Shown here piece by piece: positions 11,501 through 24,002 of a DNA stretch of 64,000 nt. Made by a program: the position numbers and the translations under genes. This stretch comes from Cichorium intybus (lineage: Eukaryota > Streptophyta > Magnoliopsida > Asterales > Asteraceae), in contig CM042013.1 of the NCBI GenBank assembly GCA_023525715.1, positions 75,189,494 through 75,253,493 on the forward strand, in the 5' to 3' direction. The first letter of the stretch is position 1, and every line of letters starts with the position of its first letter. The notes beneath the pieces were generated by a model. That model searched no databases. It worked only from the letters and a program-made list of their open reading frames with translations, and was not told the origin of the DNA.

Positions 11501-12541
11501 TGTGTTTACAAGAAAGCTAGTGGGAGCATTGTCATAATCCTACTATTGTATGTAGATGACATACTTTTATTTGGAAATGACATCCCAACCTTAAAAGGTG
11601 TCAAAGCGTTCCTTGAGAGTTGTTTCTCAATGAAGGATCTAGGGGAAGCTGCTTATGTATTAGGCATAAAGATCTATAGAGATAGATCTAAGAGACTTAT
11701 TGGTCTTAGCCAAAGTGTATATATTGATAAAATCTTGAAAAGGTTCAAGATGCAAGACTCCAAAAGAGGATTCTTGCCAATGCCTCATGGCACCATCCTA
11801 AGCAAGTCTCAGTGCCCAAACTCTAGGACTGAACTTGAAAGGATGAAACATGTCCCATATGCTTCGGCAATTGGGTCCATCATGTATGCCATGTTATGCA
11901 CTAGGCCCGACGTCTCATGTGCCTTAAGTATGACTAGTAGGTATCAACAGAACCGAGGTGAAGCCCACTGGACTGCTGTAAAGAATATTCTTAAGTACTT
12001 GAGAAGAACTAAAGATATGTTCTTAGTTTACGGCGGTTTGGAAGAAAGCTTAAAGGTAAAGAGTTACACTGACGAAAGCTTCCAAACAGATAGGGATGAT
12101 TCGAAATCTCAATCTGGGTATGTCTTTATTTTAAATGGAGGAGCCGTGTCTTGGAAGAGTTCCAAACAAGAAGTGATTGCACAATCCACTACAGAATCTG
12201 AATATGTTGCTGCTTCGGAAGCTGCTCAAGAAGCTGTCTGGATGAGAAAGTTCATAGAAGATCTAGGGGTTGTTCCTTCCATTCGGGACCCTATAGAAAT
12301 CTTCTGTGACAATCTAGGTGCTATAGCTCAAGCAAAGGAACCTAGATTGCATCAAAAAACCAAACACATTCACCGAAGGTATAACTACATTAGACATGAA
12401 GTTAAGAATGGTGAAATAAGTATTCACAAGGTTCATACAGATCAAAATTTGGCAGACCCATTCACGAAACCTTTACCCCAAACTAAGCATGAAAGTCATG
12501 CTAAGGGTATAGGACTCCGTTTTTCTAATGAATGGATTTGA
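8522..12541 (+). CDS. Copia gag-pol polyprotein, intact (1339 aa)
   Basis: This single open frame encodes all Copia proteins in order. Gag spans about 1-290, with a CCHC zinc knuckle at C265-C278. The aspartic protease has DTG at 315-317. Integrase has its HHCC zinc domain starting near residue 454 and a D515-D578-E614 triad, with exactly 35 residues between the last two. Reverse transcriptase carries the YVDD aspartates at 1012-1013, and RNase H has aspartates near 1184 and 1263. The start ATG follows the leader directly. Compared with the sibling at 15442 it carries private changes at normally conserved spots (for example Val for Asp after the integrase glutamate, Leu for Gln before the RT THGIDY segment, Glu for Ala beside the RNase H aspartate). 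Catalytic competence is therefore likely but not certain. Confidence 0.95.
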   Translation: MAPKNTHSAPNKTSLRSLLEREKLNHTNFLDWHRSVRIVLKQEKKEYVLNEPLPEEPPAIPKPAHDAWLKKMDDSIDASCLMLATMIPDLQKDLENHSAYDMIHQLKEMFQQLARTERFETVRAFHACKMEDGQSVSSYVLKMKSHIDHLARLGVVMPEELATDMILNSLTKSFDPFVMNFNMNGLNKTIPELHGMLITGEKNLPKKTTQVLMIKEGGTKRTRPEHPTNSKGKGKAKTFKGKGKKVVQPSHPPKKKAKVSKEDTCFECGKAGHWKRNCPTYLAELKKKKAGEGTSGIYVIDLELYNLSPNTWVFDTGCGTHICNMLQGFKRSRQLKANEVVLRVGNNARVAVDSIGSFNLLLPNGLCVTLLNVYYVPSLTRNIISVAKLKQCGFDLSFNNDDICVYKNNVFYFEARPLNGIYEVNLDEKTNNGSLYHTFTKKPKFDLSQTYLWHCRLGHINKNRISQLQKSGLLKENENDSFDICESCLHGKMTKAPFFGTNERAKDLLGIIHTDVCGPFKPMTRYGERYFITFTDDFSRFGYVYLIKHKHEAFEMFKTFQSEVENQLNKTIKVLRSDRGGEYLSTNFMDHLKTCGIVSQLTPPGTPQHNGVSERRNRTLLVMVRSMMSKSTLPLSFWGYAIQTAARLLNMAPTKKVDKTPYEIWHGRVPSLSYLKVWGCEAYVRQEASNKLEPRSTKCIFVGYPKDCLGYYFYNPIENKIFISRKAEFLENKFLTEEASGRFVELEELQEPQPDTQEVESSIQQEIVEPEQTVDQEQIVTQGVRKSGRVRIEPERYGYLLMEEECYTIDSDEPVNYQSAISDPESDKWLEAMNTEMQSMHDNQVWNLVNLPTNCKTVGNKWVFKKKIDVDGNVHTFKARLVAKGYSLTHGIDYDETFSPVAMIKSIRILFAIAAYYDYEIWQMDVKTAFLNGYLLEDVYMEQPESFVDPKHPNKVCKLKRSIYGLKQASRTWNIRFDEKITSFGFIKNEDDSCVYKKASGSIVIILLLYVDDILLFGNDIPTLKGVKAFLESCFSMKDLGEAAYVLGIKIYRDRSKRLIGLSQSVYIDKILKRFKMQDSKRGFLPMPHGTILSKSQCPNSRTELERMKHVPYASAIGSIMYAMLCTRPDVSCALSMTSRYQQNRGEAHWTAVKNILKYLRRTKDMFLVYGGLEESLKVKSYTDESFQTDRDDSKSQSGYVFILNGGAVSWKSSKQEVIAQSTTESEYVAASEAAQEAVWMRKFIEDLGVVPSIRDPIEIFCDNLGAIAQAKEPRLHQKTKHIHRRYNYIRHEVKNGEISIHKVHTDQNLADPFTKPLPQTKHESHAKGIGLRFSNEWI

Positions 12542-13321
12542 TTTATGTTTAATGTTTTATGAATATGAACTTATGTAAACGACAAGAATTATGTAATATA
12601 TGTGACGTGATGTTTCATTCATAATTATTGTGTTTTATTAGCATGTTTAATCCTTGAATAATTTAGTTATTCTAAACGTCCATAGTCGATCATAGTTGTG
12701 GGAGCAATTATGAAGTAAGACTAATATGAATTGGATTGGTTGACTTTTATAAGTAAAAGTAGCAAAAGGTTGCAACCAAATTCATAGGTACTTGTCAGTG
12801 AACAAGTATTGGACTTGACCCGTTTCAAAATCACTCCATGGATCATCATCATAAGTGATTCTTGAATAAAGGTATTATCATTGTATCCTTTGACCTGAGA
12901 TACATATTTGGGACTCAAATGTAGAGTGTACTATGCTTTGATATGGTTTACTGTTGTTCTTGAAATACAGACAACCATAAAGGCCATACTCATGCATAGT
13001 ACTAACTATATGAGGGGCATATGTAGTCAAGACGGGATTTGTTCCTCTTATGTGTTGAGAGTTAGACATCTAAGGCGCCTGTTTGAAAGTTGAACATAAA
13101 ATGAGAATGATTAAGATCCATGTCTCATGTTCAACATGATGTCTGTGACAAAGGGATAATTGATAGATAACCTTATACATCAATTAGAGCCTCGTGTTTT
13201 CTGAAGAATTGAATGTTGTTGAATGGCACAATGTCATGTGTTATTGGGGGCAGTAAAATGTTGCTAGACGTTTACCACTATCGATATCATTCTATGATGC
13301 AACCTTGTGCAAGTGGGAGAT
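12542..13321 (+). other. Inner Copia 3' untranslated region and polypurine tract
   Basis: About 780 bp of non-coding sequence follow the gag-pol stop. It ends with AAGTGGGAGA at 13311-13320, immediately before the 3' LTR. No further gene is seen. Confidence 0.85.
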
Positions 13322-13669
13322 TGTTAGTTCTATATGCCCAAGGATGATCATAAAATGATATTACTAATAATACATGATCCTATAGGGTCACACCAACAAC
13401 AAGTTTGACACCGATTGATCATTTAGAATGTTAAATTTGATTTAACATCAAATGATACTAAACTTGCAATTTAATCTTGTAGGTTATTATTATTTGAGGT
13501 AAATAATAATAAGTACAAAATTAAAAGGTTGATTAGTAATTCATATGTGATGAATTAATTAAGTAACAATTAAATTGTTTAAATTGTTAAACGATTTAAT
13601 TGATTTATAAGTAAGCCTTTTATTTAATTTAATTAGTAAATTAAATAAAATATATATATATATATATTG

Positions 13670-13752
<83 letters not shown>

Positions 13753-14466
13753 ATTATACAATTAAGATTGTATATTTAGATGGTTTATTTATATATTTGA
13801 TTATGGGTTAAATGTTATTCCATTAAAGAAATGAGAAGATGTATTATTTATAAACTTATAATTATCTAAGTTTTATAAATAATAACAACCCACTAGCACT
13901 TCATTAGTCATCATATAACTAGCCATATTGGAAGGAAAAGAATGCATTAAGAACTTAAAAGAAAAGGAAGATGCCTTGTGTCTTCTAGCTTTTGATTATA
14001 GAAATCAAATGGATCTTTCTTTTAAGCTAGTTGCATGTGCTTCTCTTTTGCTTTATGGGTGATATAGTGAACGATTTTGAGTGTGTCTAGATGATTATTC
14101 TTGCTTCAAAAATCAGCCAAAGAAACTCTCTAATAGCTCTCTTGATAGTTAGCAAAAATTGGTTTTTGGTTTCACAAGAAAAGGAGTTCTAACTTGCAAG
14201 TTGTGGAACTAGCATTCAAGGGTGTTCAAGCTTGTGGTGGATCAACTATAGAGGGATTCTAATTTGATTCCTAGCTATCAAAATCATCCAAACCAAACCC
14301 AAGAACAAAGGTTATAATCTTGAACTTAAACTATGTTTGTTCTTCATCTTATCTCTACATGCATGTAGCATGATCCTCTTGAAAATGGAATTTGTGTTCA
14401 TGATTTTATGCTTCCGTTGCAAACTCTTGTTTTTGAAACTAACTACATGAACCATTATTTCCAACA
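13322..14466 (+). repeat. Inner Copia 3' LTR (1145 bp)
   Basis: It matches 5501-6613 and is longer because of an expanded (TA)n tract at about 13650-13752. It is followed by the duplication ATGTT. Confidence 0.92.
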
Positions 14467-15441
14467 ATGTTGTGGATGAAAATAAGATTTTGCATGCTAG
14501 ACAACCTAGATAATTAAACATAATCATCAAGGAGTTTGTATTTTCAAAAGTTGACATTTAAAACATAAGATGTGATAAAATGGGTTTTATTAAAATGGGT
14601 TTTGTTTAAAACCTATTAAATCAAGTTTTGAAAATGATTGAAACAAGAAATAAAATGGAGATTTTATAAACTCTTACAAACTCCAACCCTAAGTAATAAT
14701 GGTAATTATTTAGGATTATAAATTGGTTCTAATATATGTGATCAAACTCAAACTTAATATTGGATATTAATTGTAATCTTGACCACAAACAAAGAATCAA
14801 TAAAATGGAGATTTTATGATTTAGGAACCAATTAACAAAATAAGATTTAATGGTACCATGTTTATTGGATGCATGCAATTTACATGATACCATATGTTTT
14901 TCAAAATTAGAATTGTAAAACATTCAAATCCCTTATGAAATACGAATCTATGCCGTCCTTCTTAAAGACACTCATGTATCACTTGTATTTCCTTGTGGGA
15001 TAAAGGATACCTAACCACTTGGAGTCTTCTTGTGATACAAGAAGTAGTTTTGCAATATTGATGGGATAAAGGACACCTAACCATTAATAGTTGTCAAAAT
15101 TACACGTCCGTTTAAGTGGGATGATTCGTTTGGAAATCTCTTGTGATAAAGGTCACCTTAGCATTAGAAATCCAAGGCATAGATGGGATCAAACATGCCA
15201 AACTTATAAATGTTATAATGGGATCCCATAACTCTAGAAATTATATTTAGATATAATTGGTAAACCGTTACCTACCTTGTTGATTCGAATAGGCGGGATA
15301 AAGGATACCTAACCACTTATTCGTAATGCAACTTGGATTCTAAACCTTAATTAATTAAAGTTTATGAAACTAGAAAGGGTATTAATTATTAAGGTATTAA
15401 TATCATAATTTACTAAATAGAACCTTGCTAAAATTTTGTAG
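14467..15441 (+). other. Outer Copia leader part 2
   Basis: After the ATGTT duplication the sequence continues GTGGATGAAAATAAG, exactly where leader part 1 stopped at 5500. It matches the inner leader (7556-8521) with scattered substitutions and carries the same GATAAAGGA-type repeats. Confidence 0.85.
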
Positions 15442-18400
15442 ATGGCACCAAACAACACACACTCGGCTCCTAACAAAACCTCACTACGGTCTCTCCTTGA
15501 AGGAGAAAAACTTAACCATACCAACTTCTTGGATTGGCACCGTAGTGTGAGAATTGTTCTCAAACAAGAAAAGAAAGAATATGTTCTCAATGAACCACTT
15601 CCAGAAGAGCCCCCTGCCATTCCTAAGCCCGCACACGATGCATGGCTTAAAAAGATGGATGATTCCATCGATGCATCATGCCTCATGTTGGCAACCATGA
15701 TTCCCGACCTTCAGAAGGATTTGGAGAATCATTCTGCCTATGACATGATTCATCAACTAAAGGAAATGTTCCAACAACTTGCAAGAACGGAAAGGTTCGA
15801 AACTGTTCGGGCTTTCCATGCTTGCAAGATGGAGGATGGGCAGTCGGTAAGCTCTTATGTGCTCAAAATGAAGAGTCACATTGATCATTTGGCACGTCTT
15901 AGAGTTGTGATGCCCGATGAGCTAGCAACGGATATGATCCTTAACTCCTTGACAAAGTCCTTTGATCCTTTTGTCATGAATTATAACATGAATGGTTTAA
16001 ACAAGACTATCCCGGAATTACATGGGATGCTAATTACCGGGGAAAAGAATCTGCCTAAGAAAACCACTCAAGTTCTCATGATCAAGGAAGGTGGAACAAA
16101 GAGAACTAGACCAGAACACCCCACCAACTCCAAGGGCAAAAGGAAAGCAAAAGCTTTCAAAGGTAAGGGCAAGAAAGTTGTCCAACCTTCCCATCCGCCC
16201 AAGAAGAAGGCAAAGGTTGCCAAAGAAGACACATGTTTTGAATGTGGAAAAGCTGGGCATTGGAAGAGAAATTGCCCTACTTATCTTGCGGAGTTGAAGA
16301 AAAAGAAGGCCGGTGAAGGCACTTCAGGTATCTATGTGATAGACCTAGAACTTTATAATTTATCTCCTAACACATGGGTATTTGATACTGGTTGTGGAAC
16401 TCACATATGTAATATGTTGCAGGGGTTCAAAAGGAGTAGGCGACTGAAGGCAAATGAGGTAGTACTTCGGGTTGGAAACAATGCAAGGGTTGCGGTGGAT
16501 TCAATTGGAAGTTTTAATTTATTACTACCTAATGGCTTGTGTGTGACATTGTTGAATGTTTACTATGTTCCTAGCTTGACTAGGAATATTATTTCAGTTG
16601 CTAAATTAAGACAATGTGGATTTGATCTTTCCTTTAATAATGATGATATTTGTGTTTACAAAAATAATGTATTCTATTTTGAGGCTAGGCCTTTAAATGG
16701 AATTTATGAAGTAAACCTTCATGAAAAGACTAACCATGACTCTTTATACCACACTTTCACCAAGAAACCCAAATTTGATTTGAGTCAAACCTATCTATCG
16801 CATTGTCGCCTTGGACATATAAACAAGAATCGCATATCCCAACTTCAAAAGAGTGGACTTTTGAAGGCAAATGAGAATGACTCATTTGATATATGTGAAT
16901 CTTGTTTACATGGCAAGATGACTAAAGCTCCTTTCTCCGGAACCAATGAGAGAGCAAAGGACTTGTTAGGAATCATACATACGGATGTATGTGGTCCTTT
17001 CAAGCCAATGACTAGATATGGTGAAAGATATTTCATCACCTTCACTGACGACTTTAGTCGTTTTGGATATGTTTATTTGATTAAACATAAACATGAGGCG
17101 TTTGAAATGTTCAAAATGTTTCTAAGTGAAGTGGAAAATCAACTCAACAAAATAATTAAAGTTCTTCGTTCTGATAGAGGAGGTGAGTACTTAAGTACAA
17201 ACTTTATGGATCATTGCAAGAATTGTGGAATTGTTTCACAACTTACTCCACCTGGAACACCACAACATAATGGTGTGTCTGAGAGGCGGAACCGAACACT
17301 ATTGGATATGGTTCGATCCATGATGAGTAGAAGTACTCTACCTTTATCTTTTTGGGGTTATGCTTTACAAACAGCTGCTCGTCTCCTAAACATGGCACCT
17401 ACTAAGAAGGTAGATAAAACGCCTTATGAGATATGGCATGGAAGGGTTCTATCTTTATCCTATCTCAAGGTATGGGGTTGTGAAGCTTATGTTAGACAAG
17501 AAGCTTCAAACAAATTAGAACCCCGTTCAACTAAATGTATCTTTGTAGGGTATCCGAAAGATTGTCTTGGATACTATTTCTACAATCCCATCGAGAATAA
17601 GATATTTATTTCTCGAAAAGCTGAATTCCTAGAAAACAAGTTTCTGACGGAAGAGGCTAGTGGGAGGTTTGTGGAACTTGAGGAACTTCAGGAACCACAA
17701 CCTGATACACAAGAAGTTGAATCTAGCATTCAACAAGAAATTGTTGAACCTGAACAAACGGTTGATCAGGAACAAATTGTAACACAAGGTGTTCGCAAAT
17801 CTGGTAGGGTTCGAATTGAACCAGAAAGGTATGGTTACCTTTTGATGGAAGAAGAATGTTATACGATAGATTCTGATGAACCCGTCAACTATCAGAGTGC
17901 AATATCAGATCCTGAATCTGATAAATGGCTTGAGGCCATGAACACTGAGATGCAATCCATGCACGATAATCAAGTTTGGAACTTGGTTAATCTTCCCACC
18001 AATTGTAAGACTGTTGGGAACAAATGGGTTTTCAAGAAGAAAATCGACGTGGATGGAAATGTTCACACTTTTAAGGCTAGACTTGTCGCTAAAGGATACT
18101 CACAGACTCATGGTATTGACTATGATGAGACCTTTTCTCTAGTGGCAATGATCAAGTCGATTAGGATACTTTTTGCCATAGCCGCATACTATGATTATGA
18201 GATATGGCAAATGGATGTCAAGACCGCTTTCCTTAATGGATACTTATTGGAAGATGTCTATATGGAACAACCTGAAGGTTTTGTCGATCCCAAGCATCCA
18301 AACAAAGTGTGCAAGCTTAAAAGATCTATCTATGGATTAAAGCAAGCGTCTCGAACATGGAACATCCGTTTTGATGAAAAGATTACGAGTTTTGGATTCA

Positions 18401-19461
18401 TAAAAAATGAGGATGACTCCTGTGTTTACAAGAAAGCTAGTGGGAGCATTGTCATAATCCTAGTATTGTATGTAGATGACATACTTTTATTTGGAAATGA
18501 CATTCCAACCTTAAAAGGTGTTAAAGCATTCCTTGAGAGTTGTTTCTCAATGAAGGATCTAGGGGAAGCTGCTTATGTATTAGGCATAAAGATCTATAGA
18601 GATAGATCTAAGAGACTTATTGGTCTTAGCCAAAGTGTATATATTGATAAAATCTTGAAAAGGTTCAAGATGCAAGACTCCAAAAGAGGATTCTTGCCAA
18701 TGCCTCATGGCACCATCCTAAGCAAGTCTCAGTGCCCAAACTCTAGGACTGAACTTGAAAGGATGAAACATGTCCCATATGCTTCGGCAATTGGGTCCAT
18801 CATGTATGCCATGTTATGCACTAGGCCCGACGTCTCATGTGCCTTAAGTATGACTAGTAGGTATCAATAGAACCCAGGTGAAGCCCACTGGACTGCTGTA
18901 AAGAATATTCTTAAGTACTTGAGAAGAACTAAAGATATGTTCTTAGTTTACGGCGGTTTGGAAGAAAGCTTAAAGGTAAATAGTTACACTGACGCAAGCT
19001 TCCAAACAGATAGGGATGATTCGAAATCTCAATCTGGGTATGTCTTTATTTTAAATGGAGGAGCCGTGTCTTGGAAGAGTTCCAAACAAGAAGTGATTGC
19101 ACAATCCACTACAGAATCAGAATATGTTGCTGCTTCAGAAGCTGCTCAAGAAGCTGTCTAGATGAGAAAGTTCATAGAAGATCTAGGGGTTGTTCCTTCC
19201 ATTCGGGACCCTATAGAAATCTTCTGTGACAATCTAGGTGCTATAGCTCAAGCAAAGGAACCTAGATTGCATCAAAAGACCAAACACATTCACCGAAGGT
19301 ATAACTACATTAGACATGAAGTTAAGAATGGTGAAATAAGTATTCACAAGGTTCATACAGATCAAAATTTGGCAAACCCATTCACGAAACCTTTACCCCA
19401 AACTAAGCATGAAAGTCATGCTAAGGGTATAGGACTCCATTTTTCTAATGAATGGATTTGA
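15442..19461 (+). pseudogene. Outer Copia gag-pol, closed by two nonsense codons
   Basis: It is collinear with the inner gag-pol at a constant offset of 6920 bases, with no indel over 4020 bp. The domain order is the same. TAG replaces a Gln codon at 18868-18870 (codon 1143, end of RT) and a Trp codon at 19159-19161 (codon 1240, RNase H). Protein made from it would stop before RNase H. Pro is replaced by Leu in the RT FSPVA segment. Upstream parts (gag, protease, integrase, most of RT) remain open, so partial products are conceivable. Confidence 0.93.
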
Positions 19462-20241
19462 TTTGTGTTTAATGTTTTATGAATATGAACTTATGTAAAC
19501 GACAAGAATTATGTAATATATGTGACGTGATGTTTCATTCATAATTATTGTGTTTTATTAGCATGTTTAATCCTTGAATAATTTAGTTATTCTAAACATC
19601 CATAGTCGATCATAGTTGTGGGAGAAATTATGAAGTAAGACTAATATGAATTGGATTGGTTGACTTTTATGGGTAAAAGTAGCAAAAGGTTGCAACCAAA
19701 TTCATAGGTACTTGTCAGTGAACAAGTATTGGACTTGACCCGTTTCAAGATCACTCCATGGATCATCATCATAAGTGATTCTTGAATAAAGGTATTATCA
19801 TTGTATCCTTTGACCTGAGATACATATTTGGGACTCAAGTGTAGAGTGTACTATGCTTTGATATGGTTTACTGTTGTTCTTGAAATACAGACAACCATAA
19901 AGGCCATACTCATGCATAGTACTAACTATATGAGGGGCGTATGTAGTCAAGACGGGATTTGTTCCTCTTATGTGTTGAGAGTTAGACATCTAAGGCGCCT
20001 GTTTGAAAGTTGAACATAAAATGAGAATGATTAAGATCCATGTCTCATGTTCAGCATGATGTCTGTGACAAAGGGATAATTGATAGATAACCTTATACAT
20101 CAATTAGAGCCTCGTGTTTTCTGAAGAATTGAATGTTGTTGAATGGCACAATGTCATGTGTTATTGGGGGCAGTGAAATGTTGCTAGACGTTTACCACTG
20201 TCGATATCATTCTATGACGCAACCTTGTGCAAGTGGGAGAT
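19462..20241 (+). other. Outer Copia 3' untranslated region and polypurine tract
   Basis: Non-coding, matches 12542-13321, and ends AAGTGGGAGAT just before the outer 3' LTR. Confidence 0.85.
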
Positions 20242-21536
<1,295 letters not shown>

Positions 21537-21730
21537 TAAATGAGAACCATTAAAAGATTAAAAACTAAAAGGAAATAATCTCAACCTTTGAATATTTTTA
21601 CGTTTTGATCAATGGCCATAAACAAATACGGGCATGATGGTCATTTGAGAACTGTAACATTAAAAGATGGATATTTGTTTCACTTTAATATTCTCTCAAC
21701 CCTCCAAGAACACAAACACAAACCCTAACT

Positions 21731-21982
21731 CTACAAACACCACTTGTTGCCGCTGCCGCCTCTACTGCTATCCGTCACGGCCGACTGTCGACGCCGCCAG
21801 CACTTACCATCGTTGTTTCCACCGTCGAAATCTACCCCTCCATTGCCTCCTCTACGCTCCATCATGTATTGTAGCTGGCATTCTACTTTGACGTCCAGAT
21901 CTACAATTTTCGAGACCAGATATGTGACTTCAACATCTATATCTAGCATTTTCAGCTTTATATTTGAAACTTTCTCCTCCAT
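21731..21982 (-). CDS. Small coiled-coil, Gly-rich ORF (83 aa)
   Basis: The N-terminal half has a heptad-like pattern of Ile/Leu/Val with Asp (segments such as LVSKIVDLDVKVE), followed by a Gly/Asp/Asn-rich stretch. The related element at 33244-34498 has a homologous minus-strand ORF in the same relative place, which argues the frame is more than chance. No known family is recognised. It may be a remnant of a captured exon, and the start is the first ATG of the open frame. Confidence 0.35.
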   Translation of the reverse strand: MEEKVSNIKLKMLDIDVEVTYLVSKIVDLDVKVECQLQYMMERRGGNGGVDFDGGNNDGKCWRRRQSAVTDSSRGGSGNKWCL

Positions 21983-22901
21983 ATCCTAGATTTTCACCAC
22001 CACCATTGTTACCTACCATAAATGAAGCAGTTCCGATGTTACTCCGATAAAACAATGTAAACTCAACTTTTTCCTTTTCCCCTATTTGTTATATTTATCT
22101 GATCTGGTATTTGGTAATAGTGTTTAGACAAGGAAGTTCTGTAATATGATGCACACAAGGTGTTTTATGAAATGCTTCAATGAGATTTGTAAACTTTTAA
22201 GCTGTGAATGAGTGTATGAATTGTTGTGTTAAGCTTTGAATGAGTCTTTGATCTAGTCTCTGGTGATGGTGTTAGACAAGGAAGCTCTGGAAATAATATG
22301 CACATAAGATGTTTACTAAAATGCCTCAATAAGATCTATAAGTTTTTAAGTTGTGAATGAGTTCCTGAACTATTGTGTTAAACTGTGAATGAGAGTCCTG
22401 AACTTGTGTATTAAATTGTGAATTATAAACATATTAGTATATTAAACTGTGATTTCTAAATTTTTTTATCCACATCTAATTTTTTGAGCTTGCAAGAGTG
22501 TAGCAGATCCAAATCTATTGGTTTTAGGAGGAACGAAGGGCAGCGGCGGTGCTAGGTGATGACAGTAATAGGTAATGTGAGTGGAATAAGAAATACACCG
22601 ATAATATAGTGATCGGCCCGGTAAATGTAGAAATTGGATCATCCTTTTTCCAACTCTTTTTGCAGTTCTTTAACGAGGTCATAATATACCCACACCAATC
22701 CAAATCAAACATGTCTACGTTGCCTTACATGTACGGAACAATTGTGGTTTTACATGTACCACCAGGATAAGTCTCGATTAATGAATTTACAACCAAAACG
22801 ACAAAGTCAATCTTGAAAATCATATCTGCTAATGAAGAAGTACTTATATTTCTATAAATATCACTCGTCTTCATTGGTTTATTGTCATAGAGATCTTTCT
22901 A

Positions 22902-23418
22902 CTATCTCAAAATGTTATTGTCATGTTTGCACGTAGCAACTAAAAATATATCTTGACCTCCGTTCCGTAACCCAGTCATTTGATGTATCCTTTTAGTAGA
23001 CACCTCAATAAAACCATCTTCAAGAGTAATACGCATCGTATCTATATCGAAACGATCAACAACATAATATCCTAAATGCGTTGCAATGCCATTTATCTTC
23101 ATTCCAATTTAAGGACCCAAAACCCATTTCCCGAGTAGCATCAAGTTGTTCATCGTTCAAAGTTCCCATTACCGAATAAAGTGACTTTGGGTTTGTCCTA
23201 GATGACATTTTGTACTTTGGGACAGAAATCATGGATATGCTAATAGTCGATTTTTTAGTTTTTTTAATGATTATTTTGAAATCGATTGGTACATCAATAA
23301 TCTTGCCGCCCTTCTTGATCTTTCCTGATTTATCAGATCCTTTAACATGATCAATATGTTCATCTTGTGATTTCCTTTTCTTTGTAATCTTCAAAAAACC
23401 TTTCTTCATGCTTGACAT
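22902..23418 (-). pseudogene. MULE/ULP1-associated protein fragment, frameshifted
   Basis: Two overlapping minus-strand frames give consecutive parts of one protein. A Lys/Ser-rich N-terminal part (23056-23418) ends in a DEQLDATREMGFGSL segment. It continues in another frame as THLGYYVVDRFDIDTMRI and IHQMTGLRNGG (22902-23102). The switch lies near 23100. From memory, this arrangement resembles plant proteins encoded by Mutator-like elements that carry a C-terminal Ulp1 protease; the protease and transposase domains are absent here. It is probably inactive. Confidence 0.5.
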
Positions 23419-23811
23419 ATCTGTTAAGAATAATGATTTAAGAAATCAATATTTGTGTTCAATATTGAACATAATAAAAACAATGCTACTTTATCAATGT
23501 ATTAATTCAAATGTTTAGTGCTGACTATTTCTAATGAACAAAAAATACATAAAAATGATCAATACTGAACAATCATATGTTCATTAATGACATTAACATT
23601 GCTAAAAACCTTAACTGCGTGTTTAAGTTCAAATGAAACAAATCTCTATATGAACACAATCTGATCAAGGACACACTTACACAATCTCTATAGTAACTGT
23701 AATGTAAAATATATTGAAAATAATTACTAGGCATTTGAAACACATAAGAAAAAGATGTCGATGTTCAAAACTGTAATCCATTCACTTGATTGTTCATTAT
23801 TTCCATTAATC

Positions 23812-24002
23812 GTTAATGAACATTATTCAATGTTCATTAGTGAACATTCGGACTTCCACTACTTGTATCTTAGTTTTTTTTACCAAAAACAAACAAAAAC
23901 CCTATATTGTTTATTAATGAACATTTTTCATTGTTCATTAGTGAACATTCAGACAATGACATTTGGTATCTCAATTTTGCACCAAAATCAAACAAAAACG
24001 AA
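23812..24002. repeat. Two tandem copies of a 99-bp unit with a palindrome
   Basis: TTAATGAACATT...AATGTTCATTAGTGAACATTC at 23812 recurs at 23911, each followed by an ACCAAAA-CAAACAAAAAC block. The core TAATGAACATT/AATGTTCATTA is self-complementary and can form a hairpin. No coding role is seen. Confidence 0.7.

Larger units (their letters stand above)
5501..14466 (+). mobile_element. Inner, intact Copia element (8966 bp)
   Basis: The element has TGTTAG...CCAACA LTRs (5501-6613 and 13322-14466), primer site at 6616, a 1.9-kb leader, one open gag-pol, and purine tract AAGTGGGAGA. Perfect 5-bp duplications ATGTT flank it (5496-5500 and 14467-14471). The uninterrupted target is visible in its own leader (TATGTTATGTTGTGGATG near 7545). 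Outside the TA tracts the LTRs differ at only about 3 sites, so it is very young. Gag and element layout suggest the Angela/Tork side of Copia; lineage is tentative. Confidence 0.93.
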
